DNA from: Rhodococcus sp. (in: high G+C Gram-positive bacteria)
Lineage (GTDB): Bacteria > Actinomycetota > Actinomycetes > Mycobacteriales > Mycobacteriaceae
Direction of reading: 5' to 3'
Assembly: GCF_023264675.1 (NCBI RefSeq)
Contig: NZ_JAHFVG010000017.1
Location: forward strand, 43,723 to 107,722
DNA: 64,000 nt
The notes beneath the pieces are model-generated. The model searched no databases, was not told where the DNA came from, and saw only the letters and a program-made list of their open reading frames with translations. Of the stretch, positions 25,728-35,754 are shown piece by piece; position 1 is the stretch's first letter, and every line of letters begins with the position of its first letter. The position numbers and the translations under genes were made by a program.

Positions 25728-27890
25728 ATGGCGTTTGCATCCGAACATCCCGTGGTGGCTCACTCCGAACACAGGCCTGTCGGCGAGATCGAGAGGACAG
25801 GTCCCGCGTTCGAGGTCGTCAGCGACCACAAGCCTGCGGGCGACCAGCCGACTGCCATCGCGGAGCTCGAACGCCGTATCAGGGCCGACGAGAAAGACGT
25901 GGTGCTGCTCGGTGCCACCGGTACGGGTAAATCGGCCACCACCGCGTGGCTGATCGAGAGGTTGCAGCGCCCGACCCTCGTGATGGCGCCCAACAAGACT
26001 CTCGCAGCTCAGCTGGCCAACGAGCTTCGCGACATGCTGCCGAACAACTCGGTCGAGTACTTCGTGTCCTACTACGACTACTACCAGCCCGAGGCGTACA
26101 TCGCGCAGACCGATACGTACATCGAGAAGGACTCGTCGGTCAACGACGACGTCGAGCGTCTGCGCCATTCCGCGACGGCAAACCTGCTGTCGCGCCGTGA
26201 CGTCGTTGTGGTCGCATCCGTCTCCTGCATCTACGGCCTCGGCACTCCGCAGTCGTACGTCGATCGGTCCATCGAACTGAAGGTCGGCGAGGAAGTTCCG
26301 CGCGACGGGTTGCTCCGGCTTCTGGTCGACGTCCAGTACACCCGCAACGACATGGCGTTCACTCGCGGATCGTTCAGGGTCCGCGGAGACACGGTCGAAA
26401 TCATTCCGTCGTACGAGGAGTTGGCTGTCCGCATCGAGTTCTTCGGTGACGAGATCGAAGCGCTGTACTACCTGCATCCGCTGACCGGCGACACAGTTCG
26501 CCAGGTCGATTCGGTGCGTATCTTTCCGGCCACTCACTACGTGGCGGGTCCGGAACGCATGGAGATTGCCGTCAAGAACATCGAGGCGGAGCTCGAAGAC
26601 CGGCTGACGGAACTCGAGAACAAGGGCAAACTTCTCGAGGCCCAACGTCTGCGGATGCGCACCCAATACGACCTGGAAATGATCAAGCAGGTCGGGTTCT
26701 GCTCGGGTATCGAGAACTACTCTCGTCATATCGACGGTCGCGGTCCCGGCACGGCCCCGGCGACTCTCATCGACTACTTTCCCGAAGACTTCCTACTCGT
26801 CATCGACGAGTCCCACGTCACGGTTCCGCAGATCGGTGCGATGTACGAGGGCGACATGTCCCGCAAGCGGAACCTCGTCGAGTTCGGTTTCCGGTTGCCG
26901 TCGGCCACCGACAACCGACCGCTGACCTGGGAGGAGTTCACGCAACGAGTCGGCCAGACGGTGTACCTCTCGGCGACGCCGGGCAAGTACGAGCTCGGGC
27001 AGACGGGCGGTGAATTCGTGGAACAGGTCATCCGTCCGACCGGCCTGGTCGATCCGCACGTCGTGGTGAAGCCGACCAAGGGACAGATCGACGATCTGGT
27101 GCACGAGATCCGCACGCGCGCCGAGAAGAACGAGCGAATCCTGGTCACCACTTTGACCAAGAAGATGTCCGAGGACCTCACGGATTATCTGTTGGAGCTG
27201 GGCATCAGAGTCCGGTATCTGCACTCGGACATCGACACACTTCGCCGGGTGGAGTTGCTACGCCAGCTCAGGCTAGGCGAGTACGACGTCCTCATCGGCA
27301 TCAACCTGCTGCGTGAGGGGTTGGACCTCCCCGAGGTCTCTCTCGTGGCCATTCTCGACGCGGACAAAGAGGGGTTCCTGCGCAGCGGAACCAGTCTCAT
27401 TCAGACCATCGGTCGTGCCGCGCGAAATGTGTCCGGCGAGGTGCACATGTACGCCGACAAGATGACCGACTCGATGAAGTACGCCATCGAGGAGACCGAG
27501 CGCAGGCGTGAGAAGCAGGTCGCGTACAACAAGGAGAAGGGTGTCGACCCCCAGCCTCTGCGGAAGAAGATTGCCGACATCCTGGACCAGGTATACGAAG
27601 AAGCCGGGGATACCGAGGATTCGGTGGAGGTGGGCGGCTCTGGGCGTAACGCGAGTAGAGGGCGTCGTGCGCAGGGTGAGAAGGGACGTGCGGTCAGCTC
27701 GGGTGTCTACGAGGGTCAGGACGTCAAGTCGATGCCGCGAGCAGAGTTGGCCGCACTGGTGCAGAACCTCACCGATCAGATGATGAACGCTGCGCGCGAG
27801 CTTCAGTTCGAGTTGGCAGGCCGTCTTCGCGACGAAATTCAGGACTTGAAGAAGGAACTTCGCGGAATGGATGCGGCCGGGCTGAGGTAA
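25728..27890 (+). CDS. uvrB: Excinuclease ABC subunit B
   Basis: 720 residues from ATG 25728. Walker A is [15 protein letters not shown]. The beta-hairpin motif [22 protein letters not shown] inserts between DNA strands. Walker B is [14 protein letters not shown], and helicase motifs V and VI are [26 protein letters not shown] and QTIGRAARN. The C-terminal UVR domain ([29 protein letters not shown]) contacts UvrA and UvrC. It verifies bulky DNA damage in nucleotide excision repair. uvrA is 10 kb downstream; uvrC is not in the window. Confidence 0.96.
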   Translation: MAFASEHPVVAHSEHRPVGEIERTGPAFEVVSDHKPAGDQPTAIAELERRIRADEKDVVLLGATGTGKSATTAWLIERLQRPTLVMAPNKTLAAQLANELRDMLPNNSVEYFVSYYDYYQPEAYIAQTDTYIEKDSSVNDDVERLRHSATANLLSRRDVVVVASVSCIYGLGTPQSYVDRSIELKVGEEVPRDGLLRLLVDVQYTRNDMAFTRGSFRVRGDTVEIIPSYEELAVRIEFFGDEIEALYYLHPLTGDTVRQVDSVRIFPATHYVAGPERMEIAVKNIEAELEDRLTELENKGKLLEAQRLRMRTQYDLEMIKQVGFCSGIENYSRHIDGRGPGTAPATLIDYFPEDFLLVIDESHVTVPQIGAMYEGDMSRKRNLVEFGFRLPSATDNRPLTWEEFTQRVGQTVYLSATPGKYELGQTGGEFVEQVIRPTGLVDPHVVVKPTKGQIDDLVHEIRTRAEKNERILVTTLTKKMSEDLTDYLLELGIRVRYLHSDIDTLRRVELLRQLRLGEYDVLIGINLLREGLDLPEVSLVAILDADKEGFLRSGTSLIQTIGRAARNVSGEVHMYADKMTDSMKYAIEETERRREKQVAYNKEKGVDPQPLRKKIADILDQVYEEAGDTEDSVEVGGSGRNASRGRRAQGEKGRAVSSGVYEGQDVKSMPRAELAALVQNLTDQMMNAARELQFELAGRLRDEIQDLKKELRGMDAAGLR

Positions 27891-27913
27891 CGGTGCTTCG
27901 CTACGGTTGACGC

Positions 27914-28777
27914 ATGGACGCATCTACCGCCGGCCGGAATGCACGCGCGCTCGAACTGCTGCACTCGCTCTCCTACTTCGTCCCCGAGACGCAGGATGCG
28001 TTGGTTCAGGCCGGATTGAACGGTCGCGCACCCTACTTCGCGGGTCGCGCTGCGCCCCTGGGTGCAGTGGGTGCCGGTGTCGTTGCCGCGACGTTCTACA
28101 ACTTCAACCGAGAACTGATCGAGCCGCTGATCCCCGAAGCGTGGTCGATCGTGTCGCCGGAGCAGGTAATCGACATTCGTTACCGCACGGTCGGGGAAGC
28201 GTACGAGCGGCTTCTCGGTGCCGACGTTCTCGCTTCCCGTGACATGGCCGAGGCAGCAGAGTTGGCATCGATCGCAGCGCAGGCAATCCCTGGCGGCGAC
28301 GGCAGACCTCTGTATTCGGCGTACGCCGAACTCGACTGGCCGAGCACACCCCATCTAGTTCTGTGGCACTCCTTGACGCTGCTCCGCGAGCACCGCGGCG
28401 ACGGGCACGTCGCTGCACTGCAGACGGCCGAGTTGAACGGTCTCCAGGCTCTCATCACCCACACCGCCACCGGCCACGGATTCGAGAAGGAGTTCGCCCG
28501 TAAGCGTCGTGGTTGGTCGGAGGAGCAGTGGAACGACGGAGTCGACACCCTGCGAGACCGCGAGATTCTCGACGCCGATGCAGCACTCACCGAGCATGGC
28601 AGCGACCTTCGCGACCTGGTCGAGGACATCACCGACGATCTCGCTCTTGCACCGTGGGCATCGTTGGGTGAGGACGGGGCGAGAAGGCTCGTCGAACTTG
28701 CGTCGCCGTGGCGCGACAGTGTCATCGGGCAGAACGTCTTTCCGGACGGAGTATTCGGTCCGGCAGTCAAGCGCTGA
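27914..28777 (+). CDS. SCO6745-family protein (winged-helix-like)
   Basis: 287 residues, starting 23 bases after uvrB. It begins ARALELLHSLSYFVPETQDALVQAGL and includes GRAAPLGAVGAGVVAATFYNFNRELIEPLIPEAWSI, the recognisable core of the actinobacterial SCO6745 family, which is annotated with a helix-turn-helix-like fold but has no proven function. Also present are RGDGHVAALQ and GWSEEQWNDG, both conserved in that family. Likely co-transcribed with uvrB; no link to repair is established. Confidence 0.72.
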   Translation: MDASTAGRNARALELLHSLSYFVPETQDALVQAGLNGRAPYFAGRAAPLGAVGAGVVAATFYNFNRELIEPLIPEAWSIVSPEQVIDIRYRTVGEAYERLLGADVLASRDMAEAAELASIAAQAIPGGDGRPLYSAYAELDWPSTPHLVLWHSLTLLREHRGDGHVAALQTAELNGLQALITHTATGHGFEKEFARKRRGWSEEQWNDGVDTLRDREILDADAALTEHGSDLRDLVEDITDDLALAPWASLGEDGARRLVELASPWRDSVIGQNVFPDGVFGPAVKR

Positions 28778-28780
28778 CCG

Positions 28781-29668
28781 TCAGCTGGTGATGTCCTTCG
28801 TGGAGAACCGTTGCCACGCTGCAACTCCGAACACTGCAGCGTAGGCAAGCGCCGAGAACGAGCCGACCACCATGTCGTTCCACGAGATGGTGGGGGAGAG
28901 CGCATCGATCCACGAGTTCGCGTAGTGACCCGGCAGGTAGTTGCGCAGTGATCCCAACGCGGTGATCTGATCGAGGATCTGCATCAGGATCGATGTCATC
29001 ACAGCGCCTCCGACGGCGCCGAGTGGCGCGTCGGTCAACACCGAGAGCAACATCGCAAGGCCTGCGACCCACAGCAGATTCACGGCGATATAGCCCACCG
29101 CGATGACGAGCCGGCCCAACGCATCCATGTAGGACAAGCCGTCGCCGAACGGCGTCACGAGTGGCTCCGCGCCGTAGAGCACCGTCCCGAGTGCGAGGGA
29201 CACCACCACGAGAACCACGATGGCGGCCAGCGACAGTGTCGCCGATACCAGAGCTTTCTGCATCAACAGCCGCGTCCGCGGTACTGGGATCGCCAGGAGA
29301 TAGCGCAGCGAGGACCATGACGCCTCGCTGGCAATCGAGTCGCCGAAGAACAATGCGACCACGACGATGAGCAGAAAGCCGACGGACATGAAGAGTGCGA
29401 ACACCGTGAAGTTGACGCCACCCCGGGTGCCCAGCTCGATCAGTCCGCCGGTATCCGAGTCCGCCGATGACCCACCGACGGCGAACGCTATCGCCAGGAT
29501 CACCGGTAGTAGGGCAAGGAATCCGACCGCGAATTGCGTGCGGCGTCTACCGAACTGACGGCGCAGTTCGGTCGGATACGGCAGTGTCTTGCCCGCACTG
29601 TAACCCGATGCGCGGCCGTCGGATTCTTGCGTACGAGGCTCGCGAGCGGGCTCGGCGTGCGTACTCAT
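28781..29668 (-). CDS. ABC-2 type transporter permease
   Basis: 295 residues from ATG 29668. Six hydrophobic helices with the ABC-2 pattern: a first helix after a cytoplasmic N-terminus (LRRQFGRRRTQFAVGFLALLP), a large exported loop, SEASWSSLRYLLAIPVPRTRLLMQK (the coupling region), and four further helices. Its start overlaps the stop of the hydrolase-ATPase fusion by four bases (ATGA), so this is the membrane partner of that protein's ATPase domain. Export substrate unknown. Confidence 0.85.
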   Translation of the reverse strand: MSTHAEPAREPRTQESDGRASGYSAGKTLPYPTELRRQFGRRRTQFAVGFLALLPVILAIAFAVGGSSADSDTGGLIELGTRGGVNFTVFALFMSVGFLLIVVVALFFGDSIASEASWSSLRYLLAIPVPRTRLLMQKALVSATLSLAAIVVLVVVSLALGTVLYGAEPLVTPFGDGLSYMDALGRLVIAVGYIAVNLLWVAGLAMLLSVLTDAPLGAVGGAVMTSILMQILDQITALGSLRNYLPGHYANSWIDALSPTISWNDMVVGSFSALAYAAVFGVAAWQRFSTKDITS

Positions 29669-32604
29669 CGGGTGCCCTTCGTCTGAACGGTCTCGGCGGA
29701 ATCGGCCGTGGATGCCGTGGGGAGCGCATCGTTGTGCACGAGTTCGAGGAAGACGTCCTCCAGCCTCGTCGACTGCGACAGCCCGCGTACCCGTAGCCCG
29801 GAATCGAAGAGCGCCCGTATGACGTCCGCCGGGTCGATGGTTCCGAGATCGACACGCAGTGTGGTCTCGTCGACGACGGTCGGTGATGCCCCGAGGTCGG
29901 CGATGACGGGCACTGCGCGGGCCGCGTCGTCGACCCGAACTTCGGTGGATCCGGCGGCAGCCGTCAGTTCGCGGACGGTGCCCGAACTGATTACGGCGCC
30001 GCGGTTCATGACGACCACGTGCGTGCATGTCTGCTCGACTTCGGCCAGCAGGTGGCTGGAGACGAGTACGGTGCGGCCTGTCTTCGCGTAGTTGATCAGG
30101 ACGTCACGCATGGTTCTGATCTGAGGTGGATCGAGTCCGTTGGTCGGCTCGTCCAGCACCATCAGATCCGGCAGACCCAGCATCGCCTGGGCAATTGCGA
30201 GGCGTTGCCTCATGCCCTGGCTGTAGGACTTCACCTTCCGCTCGATCGCCGCGCCCAGATCGGCGATGTCGAGCGCCTCGTCCAGATGTGCGTCCTCGAT
30301 CGGTCGTCCGGTGGCTTGCCAATAGAGACGCAGATTCTCCCGCCCGCTGAGGTGGGGAAGGAAGCCCGATCCTTCGACGAAGGATCCGAGCCGCGACAGG
30401 ATCGGGGAACCGGGCGTCACCTTGTGGCCGAACACCCTGATCTCGCCGCCGGTCGGTGTGATCAGACCCATCAGCATGCGCAGAGTGGTCGTCTTGCCGG
30501 CGCCGTTGGGCCCCAACAGTCCAAGGACCTGGCCTTGCTGTACATCGAAACTGACCCCGTCGACGGCCTTGAACCCGTTCGAGTACGTCTTGGCGAGATC
30601 GGTGATGACGAGCGGGGTGTCGACCAAGTCGTCGTCGACCTCGGCGACCAGTCGACGACGCGACCGGAACACATTGACGGTGACGAGAGCGGCCAACGCA
30701 GCGAGGATGGCACCGATTCCGATGATCGGTGCCACCGGAACCGTGCTGGTTCCGCTGGACACGCCCTCGACCGACGGCACCGACAGAACTGGATCTGCGA
30801 GCGAGACGACGAACTGTGCAGGTTCGAGCGGCACGGCATACGCCTGATCGGTGGTGGACACCGAGACCTCGACGTGGTGGCCCTCGGGGACGACATAGCT
30901 GATGCCGGGGAGTGTCACCGTCACGGGGACCGGTCCGTCGTTCACGGCGTCGGGCAACCGGAGGGGGGCGACGGCCCCGCCGGGCAACGTTCGTTTGCCG
31001 TCGGGTGCCACGTCGTACAGTTTGACGAACAGCACCGCCTGCTGAGGCTGCGCGAACGCGCCGACCGTCAGGTTCACGCGGGAAGATCCGGTGATCGTCA
31101 AGGGTTCACTGAGCGAATCGCCGGCGAACGTGGCGGATTGACCGGGAATGTCGGCGGAGAGTTGAGCGCCCGCTGTCGTGGCCGAGAGTGTGGAGAGTAC
31201 CGAGCCGAGGCCGGGTACCGACGAGATCGCGGACGGCGACGCTCCTGGCGGGCGAATGATGGTCTGCTCGTTCGGTGCAGACGAACCCGCGGGCGTGTCG
31301 ATACTGGGACGCAGCTGGACCGGAATCGTCCTCGTCGGTTCGATCGTGGATGCGTCGCCGGCTAGCCCGGGATAGTCCGGCGCGGTCATTCGGCGGTTGC
31401 GAGTGCGTTCCTGCTCGGCCGCAGATCCCTGAACCGTGTAGGAGAACGGCGGTTGTTCGGCGTTTGCGGGTGCCGAGACATCCGGCCGCAGCTTTGCGTC
31501 GAGGAAGCTCTTCACTGCATTGTCCGAGCCGCCGTTCGTGCCGCCCGCATCGTGCCCACCGCCGAACCACCGGACCTCGACGTCGCCTCCGGCCTCGGAG
31601 ATCTGCCGTGCCGTCGTGTCTGCTTGGTCGAGCCCGAACAGTGTGTCCTGCAGACCTTGCACGAGAAGTGTCGGTGCCTTGATGTTGCCTGCGACCGCTG
31701 ATGGGGAGTGGGCGGTGAGCAGATCGAGTAGCTCGGGTGACGGTTCGCCCGTCACCGCCGACTGGCTGTATGCCGCGCAGAATTCCGCAGCGAAGCGCCC
31801 ACATCCGGACTGCGCCTGCTCGTCCGATGCGGTTGGCTCTGCGGGTGGAGCGCTGGTGTCCGCCGGTGCACTGCCTGCCCCGAAAAACACTCCGGCCCAG
31901 CCGCGTTTGAGAACTCCCGGGCCGCCGTAGACCGAGCCTGCGGGGGTTGTCGCCGAGGCGAGGTCGTCACGTTGAGCGTCGGTCGTGGCCGCGTAGTTGG
32001 GAAAGAGGGCGTGCCCCAAGTCGTTCCACGTGATTGCTGCCGCTACGGCGTCGACGCGGGGATCGGTTCCGGCGACGCTGAGCGCAAGTGCTCCACCGTA
32101 GGAACCGCCCGCGACGCCGACGCGAGGATCGTTCGGACCGTCAAGCTGAACTTCGGGTCTGTCGGACAACCAGTCGATCAATGCTCGACCGTCGGCCACT
32201 TCGCGGTCGGGGTCGTTGATCGAAATCGACCCGGTACTCGCTCCGAAGCCGCGAGCGCTGTAGGTGAGGACGACGTAACCGTCCGCGGCAAGAGAGCGAG
32301 CTTGACCTTCGACCGAGAACTTGTCGCCGCCGAAACCGTGCGCGAGCAGGACTGCAGGTGCCGGAGTGGTCTGCGGGACATAGAGGCGCGAGTCGAGATC
32401 CACGACCTCCGAACTCCCGGGGCTCTCCGGTACGGTGATCGTGGTGTCGATCGCGGTCACATCGTCGTCGGCGCTCGGCGATCGCACGACGAAGAAGATC
32501 GAGACCACGGCAACGATCGCAATCAGAACAACCGCAGAAAATACGGCCCTGGAGATCCGGCGCGGCCGGGGGATGTGCATGTTGACCAATGTAGGTGAGA
32601 CCAC
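29665..32604 (-). CDS. Fusion: extracytoplasmic S15/CocE-type alpha/beta hydrolase + ABC ATPase
   Basis: 979 residues, GTG start at 32604 (ATG 32580 also possible). Order: membrane helix about 20-40; alpha/beta hydrolase about 65-375 with nucleophile motif GGSYGG (Ser168), candidate Asp in GLQDTLFG and His in FGGGHDAGG; a Pro/Ser-rich linker and a beta-rich X-Pro-peptidase-type C-terminal domain about 430-605; second helix about 624-646; then a complete ABC ATPase with Walker A GPNGAGKTT (698-706), signature SYSQGMRQ, Walker B LMVLDEPTNGLDP and His851. Topology works: hydrolase outside, ATPase inside. The downstream permease is translationally coupled. Probably a hydrolase tethered to an exporter; substrate unknown. 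Confidence 0.85.
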   Translation of the reverse strand: MVSPTLVNMHIPRPRRISRAVFSAVVLIAIVAVVSIFFVVRSPSADDDVTAIDTTITVPESPGSSEVVDLDSRLYVPQTTPAPAVLLAHGFGGDKFSVEGQARSLAADGYVVLTYSARGFGASTGSISINDPDREVADGRALIDWLSDRPEVQLDGPNDPRVGVAGGSYGGALALSVAGTDPRVDAVAAAITWNDLGHALFPNYAATTDAQRDDLASATTPAGSVYGGPGVLKRGWAGVFFGAGSAPADTSAPPAEPTASDEQAQSGCGRFAAEFCAAYSQSAVTGEPSPELLDLLTAHSPSAVAGNIKAPTLLVQGLQDTLFGLDQADTTARQISEAGGDVEVRWFGGGHDAGGTNGGSDNAVKSFLDAKLRPDVSAPANAEQPPFSYTVQGSAAEQERTRNRRMTAPDYPGLAGDASTIEPTRTIPVQLRPSIDTPAGSSAPNEQTIIRPPGASPSAISSVPGLGSVLSTLSATTAGAQLSADIPGQSATFAGDSLSEPLTITGSSRVNLTVGAFAQPQQAVLFVKLYDVAPDGKRTLPGGAVAPLRLPDAVNDGPVPVTVTLPGISYVVPEGHHVEVSVSTTDQAYAVPLEPAQFVVSLADPVLSVPSVEGVSSGTSTVPVAPIIGIGAILAALAALVTVNVFRSRRRLVAEVDDDLVDTPLVITDLAKTYSNGFKAVDGVSFDVQQGQVLGLLGPNGAGKTTTLRMLMGLITPTGGEIRVFGHKVTPGSPILSRLGSFVEGSGFLPHLSGRENLRLYWQATGRPIEDAHLDEALDIADLGAAIERKVKSYSQGMRQRLAIAQAMLGLPDLMVLDEPTNGLDPPQIRTMRDVLINYAKTGRTVLVSSHLLAEVEQTCTHVVVMNRGAVISSGTVRELTAAAGSTEVRVDDAARAVPVIADLGASPTVVDETTLRVDLGTIDPADVIRALFDSGLRVRGLSQSTRLEDVFLELVHNDALPTASTADSAETVQTKGTR

Positions 32605-32765
32605 GAGATCGTGTTGTGGCCGAACTTGGCAACATCGTCGCCGGATACCGATAGGGTCATCGCAACGATCATCGGGATCGCTGTGCAGTGCCTGTGACCG
32701 GCCACAACGTGTCTCCTCGGGGACGCAACGATTGTGTGACAGAACACCTACAACTGGAGGAATGA

Positions 32766-33218
32766 ATGAGTGCCTACCGCACCGTAGTCGTCGGAACCGA
32801 TGGGTCCGAATCGTCGTTGCGGGCTGTGGAGAAGGCTGCCGCTCTGGCTGGTGACGCGGACGCGACTCTCGTCATCGCCTGTGCCTACTACCCGGCTGAC
32901 CCGAAGGACACCGCGCAGGCGGCAGACACACTGCGTGAGGACGCGTACCAGATCACCGGTTCTGCGCCCACCCACGACATTCTTCGCACCGCACGTGAGC
33001 ACGCCACCAAGGTCGGAGCGAAGACCATCGACGAACGTGCGATCGTCGGCGCTCCCGTCGAGTCCTTGCTGCAGTTGGTGGACGATGTGAAGGCGGACCT
33101 GCTCGTGGTCGGAAACCGTGGCCTGAACTCGTTGACGGGCCGGCTGCTCGGTTCCGTGCCGTCCGATGCTGCGCGCAAGTCGACGTGCGACGTGTTGATC
33201 GTGCACACCGTCAGGTAG
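32766..33218 (+). CDS. Universal stress protein (UspA family)
   Basis: 150 residues with GGAGG ahead of ATG 32766. A single Usp domain: YRTVVVGTDGSESSLRAVEKA at the N-terminus and the ATP-binding motif VVGNRGLNSLTGRLLGSVPSDAARKSTCDVLIVHT at the C-terminus (G-2x-G-9x-G-S/T pattern). Position before the MBL hydrolase and uvrA matches mycobacterial Rv1636, a cAMP-binding Usp. cAMP binding here is inference from that orthology. Divergent from the hydrolase-ATPase fusion and ended by a 21-bp stem. Confidence 0.9.
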   Translation: MSAYRTVVVGTDGSESSLRAVEKAAALAGDADATLVIACAYYPADPKDTAQAADTLREDAYQITGSAPTHDILRTAREHATKVGAKTIDERAIVGAPVESLLQLVDDVKADLLVVGNRGLNSLTGRLLGSVPSDAARKSTCDVLIVHTVR

Positions 33219-33231
33219 TAGTTCGCTCGAT

Positions 33232-33276
33232 CAGTGGCCCGGTATCTCGCGTCAGACGCGAGATACCGGGCCACTG
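33232..33276. terminator. 21-bp perfect inverted repeat between usp and helD
   Basis: Arms 33232-33252 and 33256-33276 are perfectly complementary around the three-base loop CAG. It starts 13 bases after the usp stop and ends 8 bases before the helD stop, serving two convergent genes. No U tract is needed, as is common for actinobacterial terminators. Confidence 0.85.
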
Positions 33277-33284
33277 CTTTCGGT

Positions 33285-35621
33285 TCAGCGAGTGCCGTCC
33301 CCGAACGGGGTGAGTGCCGACAATTCCGTTGGAAGTTCGCCTGTATGAAGGACACCCAGCCGCTGAGTAGCGCGGGTCAACGCCACGTACAGATCTCCCA
33401 TTCCCCGCGGCGACTCCGCCACGATGACGGCAGGTTCGACGATCAGCACCGAGTCGAACTCGAGTCCCTTGGCATCCTTGACGGTCGAGACGGTCACCGA
33501 CTCCGATGCCAAGTGGGCGAATCTGTCGAGCGTGCCCTGCGGAACCAGAACAACGCTGATCCCCGGCCGTGGATGCTCCGCGATGCGGGCCGCGAGTGTC
33601 GAGACCAGAGCGTCGTCCGTGACTCTCAGAGCCCAGGGTGTATTACCCGAATCGCGGACGGAGCGGGGTACCGACTGCACCGGATCGATGACGGCGAGGA
33701 CGTCGCGCGCCACAGTCATGATCTCCGACGGCGTCCGGTAGTTGACCGTCAGTTCGGTGCGCTTCCATCGCTGAGCGACATAGGGTTCCAGAACCTCGGC
33801 CCACGAGGTTGTGCCTGCGGGATCTCCCGTCTGCGCGACGTCCCCGACAAGCGTCATCCACCTGTTCGGGATGCGACGCATCACCATGCGCCAGGCCATC
33901 TCCGACAGTTCCTGGGCTTCGTCGACGATGACGTGACCGTAAGTCCACGTCCGGTCTCCCGCGGCGCGTTCGGCCGTGGTGAGCCGCGCGCCCGAATCCT
34001 GCCTGCTGGCAAGCTGACTCGCATCGATCAGGTCGTAGGCCATCAATATCTCCGGGTCGAGCTCGTCCTCGAGATCCTGAGGAGCTGATCCGGTCAGGAT
34101 GTCGAGCGCGCCCTGCGCGTCGGCAATCTGGTTGCGCCACTGCCGGTTGGCCTGTTCTCGCTCGGCCGATTCGTCGATTCCGAGCAGCTCGGCCAGTTCG
34201 TCCAGCAGCGGCGCATCCGCGGAGGAGAACCCGGGACCGACCCGGACGAGAGATCGACGTTCCTCCACGGAGAGCCGGGGAGCGGCCGACGCGATGCGCT
34301 CGGGGGAGGCGAGCAGATCCCGAAGAACTTGTTGCGGTGAGAGATCCGGCCACAGTTCGTCGATCGCGGCCATCACGTCCGCATCTTCCTTCATTTCATC
34401 GCGCATGTCTGCGATGTCGTCGCGACTGAGCAAGCTTCCGCCGTCGACGACGTTCTTCCCGAGCTTGTCTGCCAATTGCTGAGTGAGGCCGTCGATCGCC
34501 GATGCCACGAACAGTGGGCGAGCGAGGTTGTGCGGGCGTCTGGACGAGCGGGCACGGCCGCGCGCCCTGGTGACGATCTTGCGGTCGAGGACGATCTCGT
34601 AGGTGTCGAAGCGTAGATGCCGGGGTTCGGACGGCACCTCCTGACGATCGCGCACAGCGGTGGCCAACACGTCGACCATCGCCGTCGAGCCTTTGACTTC
34701 CGCAGCGGTCACCGATTCGTCCACGGTCGCCCGAACCCCTGGGTAGAGGTTGCCGATCGTCGACAGCAATACACCCGTCTCACCCAACGACGGCAGTACT
34801 TGGCCGATGTAGTCGAGGAACGTTGCATTGGGTCCGATGATCAGTACGCCGCTTTTCGCGAGCTGCTGGCGGTAGGTGTACAGCAGGTACGCGGCGCGGT
34901 GAAGCGCCACCGCTGTCTTCCCGGTGCCTGGGCCACCTTGCACGACGAGGACGCTCCGATGCTCGGAACGAATGATTGCGTCCTGCTCGCTCTGGATCGT
35001 TTCGACGATGTCGTTCATCTGGCCGGTGCGGGCCGCATCGAGTGCCGAGAGCAGAGCGCTCTCACCGGCAACCCCGGAGGCGTCGGACTCCAGCCCGGCG
35101 ACCTTCGCCGCCGCCAGATCGAGATATTCGTCGGCCAGCGACGTGACCCGCCGGCTACGACTGCGAATGTGGCGGCGTCGCAACACGTTCTCCGGTGCGG
35201 CGGGCGTCGCTAGGTAGAACGGACGAGCCATGGGTGCGCGCCAGTCCAACAGCAACGTGTCGTAGTCGTTCGCCTCGTCGAGGATGCCGACACGGCCGAC
35301 GTAGCGCACCGGTGAGTCCTCGGCCTCGACCTGTAAGTCGATGCGGCCGAAGCACAATCCGTTCTCGGCGGCGTCGTACTTTGCGATGTCGTCGACATAC
35401 AGCTGGCTGAACGATTCTCGTTCGCTGCGCGCCTGAGGTGTTCCCCCGGTTTCCAGCAGTACGGTGCTGAGCCGGTTCTGGGCGTATTTGCGCAACGCGT
35501 CGAGCTGGCCGTAGAGCATCGACACGTAGGACTGCTCGCGGTCCTTGTCGGACCGCTCGTCCGCTGCGGAGGTGGGCTCGCTCGCGATGCTGTCAGCGAT
35601 GGTCTGGCCGTCGTCCGGCAA
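33285..35621 (-). CDS. helD: HelD-like RNA polymerase-associated helicase (UvrD/Rep superfamily)
   Basis: 778 residues from TTG 35621, chosen because GAGGAG lies five bases upstream; the open frame continues another 36 codons. The N-terminus is a coiled coil (QSYVSMLYGQLDALRKYAQNRL). Walker A is VVQGGPGTGKTAVALHRAAYLLY, Walker B VIVDEAQELSEMAW, followed by LVGDVAQTGDPAG, and the C-terminal motifs TVSTVKDAKGLEFDSVLIVEP and YVALTRATQRLGVLHTG. HelD proteins pull RNA polymerase off DNA and can displace rifampicin (HelR type). The strictly HelR-specific residues cannot be judged by eye. Confidence 0.88.
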   Translation of the reverse strand: MPDDGQTIADSIASEPTSAADERSDKDREQSYVSMLYGQLDALRKYAQNRLSTVLLETGGTPQARSERESFSQLYVDDIAKYDAAENGLCFGRIDLQVEAEDSPVRYVGRVGILDEANDYDTLLLDWRAPMARPFYLATPAAPENVLRRRHIRSRSRRVTSLADEYLDLAAAKVAGLESDASGVAGESALLSALDAARTGQMNDIVETIQSEQDAIIRSEHRSVLVVQGGPGTGKTAVALHRAAYLLYTYRQQLAKSGVLIIGPNATFLDYIGQVLPSLGETGVLLSTIGNLYPGVRATVDESVTAAEVKGSTAMVDVLATAVRDRQEVPSEPRHLRFDTYEIVLDRKIVTRARGRARSSRRPHNLARPLFVASAIDGLTQQLADKLGKNVVDGGSLLSRDDIADMRDEMKEDADVMAAIDELWPDLSPQQVLRDLLASPERIASAAPRLSVEERRSLVRVGPGFSSADAPLLDELAELLGIDESAEREQANRQWRNQIADAQGALDILTGSAPQDLEDELDPEILMAYDLIDASQLASRQDSGARLTTAERAAGDRTWTYGHVIVDEAQELSEMAWRMVMRRIPNRWMTLVGDVAQTGDPAGTTSWAEVLEPYVAQRWKRTELTVNYRTPSEIMTVARDVLAVIDPVQSVPRSVRDSGNTPWALRVTDDALVSTLAARIAEHPRPGISVVLVPQGTLDRFAHLASESVTVSTVKDAKGLEFDSVLIVEPAVIVAESPRGMGDLYVALTRATQRLGVLHTGELPTELSALTPFGDGTR

Positions 35622-35688
35622 AGGGTCTCCTCGGGATTTCGGCAGAAATTTTCGGTCGCGAAATTCGCCAAAGCAGTCTACGACGAAG

Positions 35689-35729
35689 TTGGGCCCCGCC
35701 GCAGAACCGCAGTTCAGGGCGGGGCCCAA
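35689..35729 (-). terminator. Terminator hairpin downstream of the DoxX-like gene
   Basis: TTGGGCCCCGCC (35689-35700) pairs with GGCGGGGCCCAA (35718-35729) around a 17-base loop. It lies 25 bases beyond the DoxX-like stop on the minus strand. Confidence 0.7.
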
Positions 35730-35754
35730 AGTGTTCGATCAGAGGAGTTCGGTG

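Noticed and set aside
35622..35754. Rifamycin-associated element upstream of helD
   Set aside because: The only strong palindrome (35689-35729) is placed as the terminator of the DoxX-like gene and does not match the GGGGCTTGCGGCAAGCCCC type element.
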